The notes beneath the pieces are model-generated. The model ran no database searches. It had not been told where the DNA came from and was given only the letters and a program-made list of their open reading frames with translations. This document shows positions 1-6,922 of a DNA stretch of 9,374 bases, piece after piece (position 1 is the first letter of the stretch; each line of letters opens with the position of its first letter). The stretch is from Actinomycetes bacterium (GTDB lineage: Bacteria; Actinomycetota; Acidimicrobiia; Acidimicrobiales; Bog-793). The translations under genes and the position numbers were made by a program. The DNA lies in assembly GCA_021785095.1 (NCBI GenBank), contig JAJYGM010000307.1, positions 1 through 9,374 of the forward strand. The letters are read 5' to 3'.

Positions 1-1
1 G

Positions 2-409
2 GACAGCTCGACGGCCGATGCGCTCGGCGAGTACGGCGCGCATCTGGGGATCGCGTTCCAGGCAGTCGACGACGTGCTCGGGGTGTGGGGCGAGCCCGCC
101 GTCACCGGCAAGCCGGTCGGCGCCGACCTGCTGGCGCGCAAGAAGGCCCTCCCCGTGGCGGTGGCCTTCGAGCGCGGTGACCACGTCGCTGCCGAGCTGG
201 CACTGATCCTCTCGCACCCGCTCGGAGCCGAAGACGTCGCTCGGGCGACCGCTCTCATGGAGGCCGCAGGCGTGCGCGAGGCGGTGAGCGCCATCGCCGA
301 CGAGCACCTGCGCACCGCCCTCGGTGCGCTCGACCTGGTGGACATCGAGACGAGATCCAAGGAGCAGCTCGTGGAGATCGCACGCTACGTGACCACGAGA
401 GACCGATGA
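2..409 (+). CDS. Trans-prenyl diphosphate synthase, C-terminal part (5' end outside window)
   Basis: About 135 C-terminal residues of a class I polyprenyl synthetase (FPP/GGPP synthase family), a soluble enzyme that condenses isopentenyl diphosphate with allylic diphosphates. Visible are the second aspartate-rich helix (FQAVDDVLGVWGE, the Asp pair at bases 68-73), followed by TGKPVGADL and RKKALPVAVAF, which is the usual Mg-diphosphate and lysine region. The first aspartate-rich motif lies upstream of the window. The motif reads DDxxG rather than DDxxD, which I recall as common in the actinobacterial hopanoid-cluster homologues. The stop overlaps the shc start by 4 bases (ATGA), so translation is probably coupled. 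By context it likely supplies farnesyl diphosphate for squalene. Product chain length cannot be read from this fragment. Confidence 0.9.
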   Translation, partial: DSSTADALGEYGAHLGIAFQAVDDVLGVWGEPAVTGKPVGADLLARKKALPVAVAFERGDHVAAELALILSHPLGAEDVARATALMEAAGVREAVSAIADEHLRTALGALDLVDIETRSKEQLVEIARYVTTRDR

Positions 410-2346
410 CGACGACGGACCCGCGCGCGCCGGAGCAGGAGCGGTTGGTACCCGGGGCCACCGCGCTCGAGGTGAGCACGCATGTGGCCGCGGCCAGCGC
501 GCTGGAGGCGGGGGCGGCGGCGCTGGTCGACCTCCAGCACGGGCGCGAGTGGTGGAAAGGCGAGCTCGAGACCAACGTCACCATGGACGCAGAGGACCTC
601 CTCCTCCGCCAATTCCTTGGTATCCGCACCCAAGCGGACACGGTCGGCGCGGCGGATTGGATCCGGTCCAACCAGCGCGCGGACGGGACCTGGGCCAACT
701 ACCTGGGCGGCCCGGGCGACCTGTCCACGACCATCGAAGCGTACGTGGCCCTCCGGCTCGCGGGCGACCAGCCGGACGCTGCGCACATGTCCGCCGCCCG
801 TGCGTTCATTCGCACACGAGGCGGGCTCGAGCAGGCCCGCGTGTTCACGAAGATGTGGCTCGCGCTCTTCGGGCAATGGTCGTGGGACGACCTGCCGGTG
901 CTGCCGCCCGAGCTGATGTTCTTCCCGCCATGGCTGCCGCTCAACATCTACGACTTCGGCTGCTGGGCCCGGCAGACCGTCGTCGCGCTCACGATCGTGA
1001 GCACCTACCGCCCGGTGCGAGACCTCGGCCTCGACGTCGCTGAGCTCCGCACGGGCCTGCCGCCGCTCCCCTCCCACCCGCTCTTCACCTGGGAGGGGGC
1101 TCTCGAGCGGGCAGACGCCCTCGCACGGCGCTACGCGCGCAGGCCGGTGCGCCCGCTGCGCGAGGCCGCTCTGCGCAAGGCGGAGCGCTGGATCGTCGAG
1201 CGCCAGGAGGCGGACGGCGGGTGGGGCGGGATCCAACCCCCCTGGGTGTACTCGATCATCGCGCTCCACCTGCGCGGCTACGCGCTCACACATGGGGTGC
1301 TCGCGGACGCCCTCGCCGGCCTCGAGGGGTTCATCGTGCGCGACGAGCGCGGCCGTCGGCTCGAGGCCTGCCAGTCGCCGGTGTGGGACACCGCACTCGC
1401 GGTCATCGCACTGGGCGACGCGGGGCTCTCCGCCGATCATCCCGTCCTGCGCGGCGCGGCGCGCTGGATGCTCGGTGAAGAGGTCACCGTCGACGGGGAC
1501 TGGAAGGTGCGCCGCCCCCGCCTCTCGCCGGGGGGATGGGCCTTCGAGTTCGCCAACGACCACTATCCCGACATCGACGACACGGCAGAGGTGGTGCTCG
1601 CGTTGCTGCGCTCCGCCGAGGACGACCACGGCGCCGTCGAGCGCGCCACCGAGTGGGTGCTCGGCATGCAATGCAGCGACGGCGGCTGGGCCGCGTTCGA
1701 CGTCGACAACACGCGAACGCTCTGCCGCAAGTTGCCGTTCTGCGATTTCGGAGAGCTCATCGACCCCCCGAGCGCCGACGTGACCGGGCACGTCGTCGAG
1801 ATGCTCGCCACCCTCCAGGCGGCAGGGCGTCGCACGGACCGCGCAGCGCTCGACCGCGGGGTCGCCTGGCTGATCGAGCACCAGGAGCCCGATGGCTCGT
1901 GGTTCGGCCGCTGGGGGGCGAACTACGTGTACGGGACGGGCGCGGTGCTCCCTGCGCTGGTGGCGGCCGGAGTGCCGCGGGCACACCCGGCGCTGCGTCG
2001 AGCAGTCGAGTGGCTCTGCGCCCACCAGAACGACGACGGCGGATGGGGCGAGGACCTCCGCTCGTACGACGAACCCGCCTGGGCGGGGAGGGGTGCGTCG
2101 ACCGCCTCGCAGACTGCGTGGGCGTTGCTCGCCCTGCTGGCTGCAGGCGAGGTCGGCCGACTCTCGACGCGCCGCGGCGTCGAGTTCCTCTGCGCCACGC
2201 AGCGCCCTGACGGGACGTGGGACGAGCCGTGGTTCACCGGCACCGGGTTTCCCGGCGACTTCTACATCAACTACCACCTGTACCGGCTCGTCTTCCCAGT
2301 CAGCGCGCTCGGCCGGTTCGTCCACGGAGGTGGACCGCATGAGTGA
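406..2346 (+). CDS. shc: Squalene-hopene cyclase
   Basis: 646 residues, the usual full length. The enzyme is a monotopic membrane-associated class II triterpene cyclase that turns squalene into hopene/hopanol by protonation. The catalytic acid motif DIDDTA is at residues 389-394, equivalent to DxDD of the Alicyclobacillus enzyme. Several QW repeats (QxxxGxW) are visible: QRADGTW, QEADGGW, QCSDGGW, QEPDGSW, QNDDGGW and QRPDGTW. Other family blocks are SPVWDTALA, GRGASTASQTAWALLALL and the C-terminal FYINYHLYRLVFP. The ATG at 406 is inside the stop of the prenyl synthase gene, and the end overlaps the next start by 8 bases. This is the core hopanoid enzyme and fixes the pathway assignment for the operon. 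I see no missing motif or truncation. Recognition is based on family motifs; hpnF is the alternative symbol. Confidence 0.97.
   Translation: MTTTDPRAPEQERLVPGATALEVSTHVAAASALEAGAAALVDLQHGREWWKGELETNVTMDAEDLLLRQFLGIRTQADTVGAADWIRSNQRADGTWANYLGGPGDLSTTIEAYVALRLAGDQPDAAHMSAARAFIRTRGGLEQARVFTKMWLALFGQWSWDDLPVLPPELMFFPPWLPLNIYDFGCWARQTVVALTIVSTYRPVRDLGLDVAELRTGLPPLPSHPLFTWEGALERADALARRYARRPVRPLREAALRKAERWIVERQEADGGWGGIQPPWVYSIIALHLRGYALTHGVLADALAGLEGFIVRDERGRRLEACQSPVWDTALAVIALGDAGLSADHPVLRGAARWMLGEEVTVDGDWKVRRPRLSPGGWAFEFANDHYPDIDDTAEVVLALLRSAEDDHGAVERATEWVLGMQCSDGGWAAFDVDNTRTLCRKLPFCDFGELIDPPSADVTGHVVEMLATLQAAGRRTDRAALDRGVAWLIEHQEPDGSWFGRWGANYVYGTGAVLPALVAAGVPRAHPALRRAVEWLCAHQNDDGGWGEDLRSYDEPAWAGRGASTASQTAWALLALLAAGEVGRLSTRRGVEFLCATQRPDGTWDEPWFTGTGFPGDFYINYHLYRLVFPVSALGRFVHGGGPHE
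2326..2330 (+). promoter_or_regulatory. Strong Shine-Dalgarno for the HpnG-IspH gene
   Basis: GGAGG lies 8 bases before the ATG at 2339, inside the last codons of shc. It is the best ribosome binding site at any junction in the operon and supports 2339 as the start, rather than the open frame that continues upstream as a shadow of shc. Confidence 0.75.
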
Positions 2347-3898
2347 CGACGTGATCGTGCTCGCGCCGACGCGCCGAGAGGCCCATGTCATCGGGACGCC
2401 GACGATCGTCACCGGAACCGGCGCCGCCTCGGTCGCCGATACCGTCGCCCGCCTCTTGCCCAGGCTCGCGCCGGGCACCGCTGTCGCCGTCACGGGCACC
2501 GCGGAGAGGCTTTGCCCCGATCTCGTACCGGGCCAGCTGGTGGTCGCCACCGAGCTGTGGGCGGCCGGCTCGGGAACGGCGCCGCGTCTCGTGCGGCGCC
2601 TCCCTTCCGCGTCGCTGCTCGCGGACGAGCTTCGCCGCGACGGCCACGTGGTCGCCGCGGGGCCGGTCGTCTCCACGAGCGAGGCATGCGGTGAGAGCCC
2701 CGGGGCTCCACTCGACTCCGGGGCCCGGCAGGGCGCCACAACAGCTCGACTCGACGTCCGGGGCGAGCTGGTGCAGCTCGGGGCGCTGGTCCTCGACCAC
2801 GACTCGGCGTGGGCTGCCGCGCTCGCCGAGCGCGACCGTCCGCTCGCCGTGGTGCGCGCCGTCGAGGACCTCCCTGGCCCCGGGGCGATGTCGGCGGTCG
2901 ACGCTCCGCGCGCCGCGGCGTCGCTCGCCGGGGTGAGAGGGACGATCGAGCGATGGGCGCGTGCCTGTCGGCGGCGGCGCGTCGTGCTCGCGTCGCCGCG
3001 ATCGTTCTGCGCCGGAGTGGAGCGGGCGATCGAGATCGTCGAGCGGGCGCTCGAGCGCTACGGGGCCCCTGTCTACGTCCGCCGCCAGATCGTCCACAAC
3101 ACGCACGTGGTCGGTCGGCTCGCCCAGATGGGTGCGGTGTTCGTCGAGGAGCTCGAGGAGGTCCCTGACGGCGCGACGGTGGTCCTCGCCGCCCATGGCG
3201 TCTCCCCCGGCGTCCGGGGCGAGGCCGAGATCCGTGAAGGTCTGAGAGTGATCGACGCGACGTGCCCTCTGGTCGCCAAGGTGCACCACGAGGCGCGGCG
3301 CTACGCGGCACGCGGGTACGAGATCGTCCTCGTCGGCCACGACGACCACGAGGAGGTGATCGGCACCTACGGTGAGGCCCCCGAACGGATGCACGTCGTG
3401 GCCACGACCGGAGACGTCGCCGACCTCGGCCTCGCGACCGACGCGCCGATCGCGTACCTCACGCAGACGACGCTCGCGACCGACGAGACCGCCGAGATCG
3501 TCGATGCGCTGCGCTCGAGGTTCCCCCAGCTCGTCGGACCGAGCGCCGAGGACATCTGCTACGCGACGCAAAACCGCCAGGACGCGGTGCGGGCGATCGC
3601 CCGCGACTGCGACCTCCTGCTCGTCGTCGGCTCGGCCAACTCGTCGAACACCGCGCGCCTCGTCGAGGTCGCCAGGCGGGAAGGCTGCCGTGCGGAGCTG
3701 GTGGAGGACGCCGGCCAGCTCCGTCTCTCGTGGCTCGACGGGGCGGCAACCGTCGGGGTGACCGCTGGTGCGTCCGCCCCCGAGTCCCTCGTCTCCGACG
3801 TGGTCCGGGCGTTGTCCGACCTCGGTTCGATCGACGTCGACGAACGCAGGATCACTTCAGAATCCGTCCGCTTCGCTCTCCCCCCACAGGTGCGCTGA
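2339..3898 (+). CDS. ispH: HpnG-like phosphorylase fused to HMBPP reductase (IspH)
   Basis: 519 residues with two domains. Residues 1 to about 200 look like the hopanoid-associated nucleoside phosphorylase HpnG: PGQLVVATEL, then GPVVST, then LDHDSAWAAAL at 152-162 in the place of the family's D-M-E-S motif. HpnG acts after HpnH by removing adenine from adenosylhopane. Residues from about 211 are a complete IspH, the 4Fe-4S enzyme that makes IPP/DMAPP in the last MEP step. It has three cluster cysteines C224 (PRSFCAGVERAI), C309 (DATCPLV) and C407 (ICYATQNRQDAV), plus IVHN, AAHGVS, HEEV with E339 in the catalytic Glu position, YLTQTTL, and SANSSN. No stop or frame change separates the domains. 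An internal ATG at 2888 (M184) could give IspH alone. The phosphorylase half is weakly conserved, with an insert of about 25 residues after GPVVST, so its activity is less certain than that of the IspH half. Confidence 0.88.
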   Translation: MSDDVIVLAPTRREAHVIGTPTIVTGTGAASVADTVARLLPRLAPGTAVAVTGTAERLCPDLVPGQLVVATELWAAGSGTAPRLVRRLPSASLLADELRRDGHVVAAGPVVSTSEACGESPGAPLDSGARQGATTARLDVRGELVQLGALVLDHDSAWAAALAERDRPLAVVRAVEDLPGPGAMSAVDAPRAAASLAGVRGTIERWARACRRRRVVLASPRSFCAGVERAIEIVERALERYGAPVYVRRQIVHNTHVVGRLAQMGAVFVEELEEVPDGATVVLAAHGVSPGVRGEAEIREGLRVIDATCPLVAKVHHEARRYAARGYEIVLVGHDDHEEVIGTYGEAPERMHVVATTGDVADLGLATDAPIAYLTQTTLATDETAEIVDALRSRFPQLVGPSAEDICYATQNRQDAVRAIARDCDLLLVVGSANSSNTARLVEVARREGCRAELVEDAGQLRLSWLDGAATVGVTAGASAPESLVSDVVRALSDLGSIDVDERRITSESVRFALPPQVR

Positions 3899-4902
3899 TG
3901 CCCATTCCCTTGAAGCAGAACTTGAAGATCGGTTCCCATCTCCTCCGGCAGCGGCTGATGGGCCGGAAGTACTACCCGTTGATCGTCGAGATCGAGCCCC
4001 TGTTCACGTGCAATCTCTCCTGCCCTGGCTGCGGGAAGATTCAGCATCCCACCGAGATCCTGCGCAAGAGGCTTTCAGTCGACGACGTGGTGAACGCCGT
4101 CGAGGAGAGCGGCACGCCGATGGTCTCGATCGCCGGCGGCGAGCCGCTCTTGCACCCGCAGATCTCCGAGATCGTCGAGGCCCTCGTGAAGCGCAAGGTC
4201 TACGTGTACCTCTGCACGAACGGGGTGCTCCTCGAGCGACGGCTCGACAAGTTCGCTCCGAGCGAGTACTTCTCGTTCGTGGTGCACATGGACGGGCTGC
4301 GGGAGCGCCACGATGCCGCGGTCGACCGCGAGGGGGTCTTCGACACCGCGGTCGAGGCGATCCGGAGCGCCAAGCGCCGGGGGTTCCGCGTGACGACCAA
4401 CTCGACGTTCTTCAACACCGACTCTCCGAAGACGGTACGCGACCTCCTCGACTTCTTGAACGACGAGCTCGAGGTCGACGCGATGATGATCTCCCCCGCG
4501 TACGCGTACGAGAAGGCCCCTGACCAGGAGCACTTCCTCGGAGTGGAGCAGACCACGAAGCTCTTCAAGGAGGCCTTCGCCGGCAGACGCAGGAAGTGGC
4601 GGCTGAACCACTCGCCCCTCTTCTTGGACTTCCTCGAGGGGAAGCGGGACTTCCAGTGCACCGCGTGGGGGATCCCGAGCTACTCGGTGCTCGGGTGGCA
4701 ACGACCCTGCTACCTCATGTCCGACGGGTACGTCTCGTCCTACAAGGAGCTCGTCGAAACGACCGACTGGTCGAAGTACGGCAGGGGGAGGGACCCCCGC
4801 TGCGCCAACTGCATGGCGCACTGCGGGTACGAGCCGTCGGCGGTGATCGCCTCGATGGGATCCTTGCGCGAGTCGTTGCGCGCGCTCGTCAACACCCACT
4901 GA
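3898..4902 (+). CDS. hpnH: Adenosylhopane synthase, radical SAM enzyme HpnH
   Basis: 334 residues, near full length for the family. HpnH joins the 5'-deoxyadenosyl radical from S-adenosylmethionine to the diploptene double bond, making adenosylhopane, the first step of bacteriohopanepolyol side chains. The N-terminus MPIPLKQ is typical of the family. The radical SAM cysteines are C38, C42 and C45 (FTCNLSCPGCGKIQHP), followed by the SAM-binding GGEPLLHP at 80-87. The C-terminal region has a second cysteine group: C254, C271, C302, C305 and C309 (CANCMAHC). The ATG shares one base with the preceding stop (TGATG). Only a weak AGG lies upstream, so translation is probably coupled. It sits next to the HpnG domain that would act on its product. 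The identification is firm from motifs and context. Confidence 0.95.
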   Translation: MPIPLKQNLKIGSHLLRQRLMGRKYYPLIVEIEPLFTCNLSCPGCGKIQHPTEILRKRLSVDDVVNAVEESGTPMVSIAGGEPLLHPQISEIVEALVKRKVYVYLCTNGVLLERRLDKFAPSEYFSFVVHMDGLRERHDAAVDREGVFDTAVEAIRSAKRRGFRVTTNSTFFNTDSPKTVRDLLDFLNDELEVDAMMISPAYAYEKAPDQEHFLGVEQTTKLFKEAFAGRRRKWRLNHSPLFLDFLEGKRDFQCTAWGIPSYSVLGWQRPCYLMSDGYVSSYKELVETTDWSKYGRGRDPRCANCMAHCGYEPSAVIASMGSLRESLRALVNTH

Positions 4903-4906
4903 CCCG

Positions 4907-6820
4907 GTGACCACGCTCCACGACATCGACGTGCACTCCGACGCGGTGGCCGCCGCCCCCGCCGCCCCCGCTGCGGCGAACGGCAACGGGCACGGCCTCG
5001 ACGCCGCGCGGGTGCCAGACCTCCTGCGGGACCTCACCCCGTCGCGGCTTCGCGCGATGGACCGGCCCGCGCTCGAGCGCCTCGCGGCGGAGATACGTCG
5101 ATTCCTCGTCGTCTCGTTGGCACGTACCGGAGGGCACCTCGGATCGAACCTCGGCGCAGTAGAGCTCTCGATCGCGCTCCACCGGGTCTTCGACTCCCCG
5201 GCAAACCCTATCGTGTGGGACACCGGCCACCAGGCGTACGTCCACAAGGTCCTGACCGGAAGGGCGGAGGGCTTCGCGCGGCTCCGGAGAGCTGGCGGCC
5301 TCTCCGGGTACCCGAACCGCGCGGAATCCGTGCACGACCTCGTCGAGAACAGCCACGCGTCGACTGCGCTCAGCTACGCCGACGGCCTCGCGCGCGCCCG
5401 CGACGCGCGCGGCGAGTGCCACCACGTCGTCGCTGTGGTCGGTGACGGCGCGCTGACCGGAGGGCTCGCCTACGAGGGCCTGAACAACATCGGGGTCGCA
5501 CACCGCCGCGTCCTCGTCGTCTTGAACGACAACGGGCGTTCGTATGCTCCTACGGTCTCCCCGCTCACGACGGCCGCTGGAGCCGGCAGCGCCGGCGCGC
5601 GGCAGTCAGCGCCGGGGTCGTCGGCGCCGTCCGCGTTCTTCGAGGCGCTGGGCTTCGCCTACATCGGCCCCGTCGACGGCCACGACCTCGACGCGCTCGA
5701 GGCCGCGCTCGGCCAGGCAGCTGCGTCCGCTGGCCCCGTCGTGGTGCACGTCCATACCGTGAAGGGCCGCGACTACGGACCCGCAGAGCGCGATGCCGAG
5801 AAGCGCCTCCACGACGTCTCCCCGTTCGACGCCGCGACCGGCCAGCCGCGGGTCCCCAAGGGCAGCGTGCCGACGTACACCGACGCCTTCGGGGTGGCGC
5901 TCGTCCGCGAGGCCGCCTCACGGCCCGAGCTCTTCGCGCTCACCGCCGCGATGACCGGGCCGACTGGCCTCATCCCCTTTGCCGAGCGCTACGGCGACAG
6001 GCTGGTCGACGTGGGGATCGCCGAGCAGCATGCCGTCGCCGCCGCCGCAGGGATGGCCATGGGCGGGCTGCGTCCGGTGGTCGCCGTGTACTCGACCTTC
6101 CTCAATCGCGCGTGGGACCAGGTGCTCCACGACGTGGGGCTCCACCACCTCCCGGTCGTGCTCTGCCTCGACCGCGCGGGGGTGACCGGTGACGACGGTC
6201 CGAGCCACCACGGGATCTTCGACCTCGCCCTGCTCACCAAGGTCCCCGGGATGACCGTGCTTGCGCCCTCGTCCTACGAGGAGGTGGGGGTCATGCTGCA
6301 CGACGCCCTCGAGCACACGGCAGGGCCAGTCGCGATCCGCTGGCCCAAGACGCCTGCCCGGCGGGCAGCTGAGACCGGCTCGGGACTCCGGGCCCGTCGG
6401 CTCACGGCCGGCGACGGCTCGGTCTGCCTCCTCGCAGTAGGCAAGCTCCTCGAGGCGTGCGAGCAGGCCGTCGAGCTGTTGGGCCGAGAGGGCGTGGCCG
6501 CGACCCTGTGGGACGTGCGGGTCGCGAGCCCCCTCGATCCCGAGATGCTCGCCGACGCGGGGTGCCACGCAGTGGTCGTGACGGCCGAGGACGGGATCGC
6601 ACCAGGAGGCGTCGGCTCGGCGGTCGCGGCCGCGCTGGTCGGCGCATCAGGCGATCCCTCGCGGCGCCCGGCCGTGGGCATCTGCGGCCTGCCGCTTGCG
6701 TACCTCCCCCACGCCACGCCGGACGAGATCCTCGCCGCGAACGGCCTCGACGCCGTCGGGATCGCGGGTACCGCGCGACGCCTGCTGCGTTCGGGCGGTG
6801 CCAGCCTGCAGACGCGGTAG
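4907..6820 (+). CDS. dxs: 1-deoxy-D-xylulose-5-phosphate synthase
   Basis: 637 residues. Dxs is the thiamin-diphosphate enzyme that condenses pyruvate and glyceraldehyde 3-phosphate, the first and flux-setting MEP step. Visible motifs are GGHLGSNLG, DTGHQAYVHK (D105, H108), the ThDP motif GDGALTGG to LNN (residues 179-194), GPVDGHDL, KGRDYGPAE, and GIAEQHAV with catalytic Glu at 373. The start is GTG, 4 bases after the hpnH stop, with no clear Shine-Dalgarno, which suggests coupling. There is an Ala/Pro-rich N-terminal extension (residues 12-30). The linker between NDNGRSYAPTV and FFEALGF (about residues 217-244) is Ala/Gly/Ser-rich and clearly shorter than in standard Dxs. Its place in the operon points to dedicated precursor supply for hopanoids; another dxs could exist elsewhere in the genome. 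Confidence 0.95.
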   Translation: MTTLHDIDVHSDAVAAAPAAPAAANGNGHGLDAARVPDLLRDLTPSRLRAMDRPALERLAAEIRRFLVVSLARTGGHLGSNLGAVELSIALHRVFDSPANPIVWDTGHQAYVHKVLTGRAEGFARLRRAGGLSGYPNRAESVHDLVENSHASTALSYADGLARARDARGECHHVVAVVGDGALTGGLAYEGLNNIGVAHRRVLVVLNDNGRSYAPTVSPLTTAAGAGSAGARQSAPGSSAPSAFFEALGFAYIGPVDGHDLDALEAALGQAAASAGPVVVHVHTVKGRDYGPAERDAEKRLHDVSPFDAATGQPRVPKGSVPTYTDAFGVALVREAASRPELFALTAAMTGPTGLIPFAERYGDRLVDVGIAEQHAVAAAAGMAMGGLRPVVAVYSTFLNRAWDQVLHDVGLHHLPVVLCLDRAGVTGDDGPSHHGIFDLALLTKVPGMTVLAPSSYEEVGVMLHDALEHTAGPVAIRWPKTPARRAAETGSGLRARRLTAGDGSVCLLAVGKLLEACEQAVELLGREGVAATLWDVRVASPLDPEMLADAGCHAVVVTAEDGIAPGGVGSAVAAALVGASGDPSRRPAVGICGLPLAYLPHATPDEILAANGLDAVGIAGTARRLLRSGGASLQTR

Positions 6821-6823
6821 CGT
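6818..6823 (+). promoter_or_regulatory. Possible -10 box (TAGCGT) overlapping the dxs stop codon
   Basis: TAGCGT fits the actinobacterial -10 pattern TANNNT, and its first three bases are the dxs stop codon. The surrounding string GGTAGCGTC (6816-6824) is identical to the one before the ABC ATPase gene at 7422-7430. I see no convincing -35 element. It could be a chance consequence of the TAG stop. Confidence 0.35.
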
Positions 6824-6922
6824 CTCACCACGCCGACTCCCCGCACCACGACGATTGCCGGCGACGCCCGTGGCGCCGGCGTCCCTCCGTGGCTCGCGAT
6901 CGACACGCCGATCGGGCCGCTG
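6821..6922 (+). other. In-frame N-terminal coding extension of the methyltransferase without a standard start codon
   Basis: These bases stay open in the methyltransferase frame right after the dxs TAG and encode PWLAIDTPIGPL just before the GTG at 6923. IDTPIGPL is the conserved first beta-strand of Ogt/MGMT proteins, so translation almost certainly begins upstream of 6923. No ATG, GTG or TTG occurs in frame between 6821 and 6922. Candidates are ACG at 6830, ATT at 6854 or CTG at 6920. Other explanations are a sequence error or readthrough of the dxs stop. Confidence 0.6.

Noticed and set aside
1892..2338. Upstream in-frame extension of the HpnG-IspH frame through the end of shc
   Set aside because: It overlaps conserved shc codons and translates to a Ser/Arg/Pro-rich shadow. 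A good Shine-Dalgarno and ATG at 2339 mark the true start.
2695..2708. Perfect 14-base palindrome GAGCCCCGGGGCTC
   Set aside because: It lies inside the coding insert of the phosphorylase domain and is made of G/C runs expected by chance at this composition. I found no second copy or regulatory context.
385..2739. Very long - strand open frame (784 codons) opposite shc and the phosphorylase region
   Set aside because: In GC-rich genes, antisense frames stay open because of codon bias. The opposite strand encodes a motif-complete squalene-hopene cyclase, and the antisense product is an Arg/Pro/Ala-rich sequence with no recognisable domain.
2300..3571. - strand open frame of 423 codons opposite the HpnG-IspH gene
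   Set aside because: Shadow of a gene with full IspH motifs; the composition is Arg/Asp-rich and without motifs.
4075..5247. - strand open frame of 390 codons opposite hpnH and dxs
   Set aside because: Antisense of codon-biased genes with clear motifs; no domain or ribosome binding site seen.
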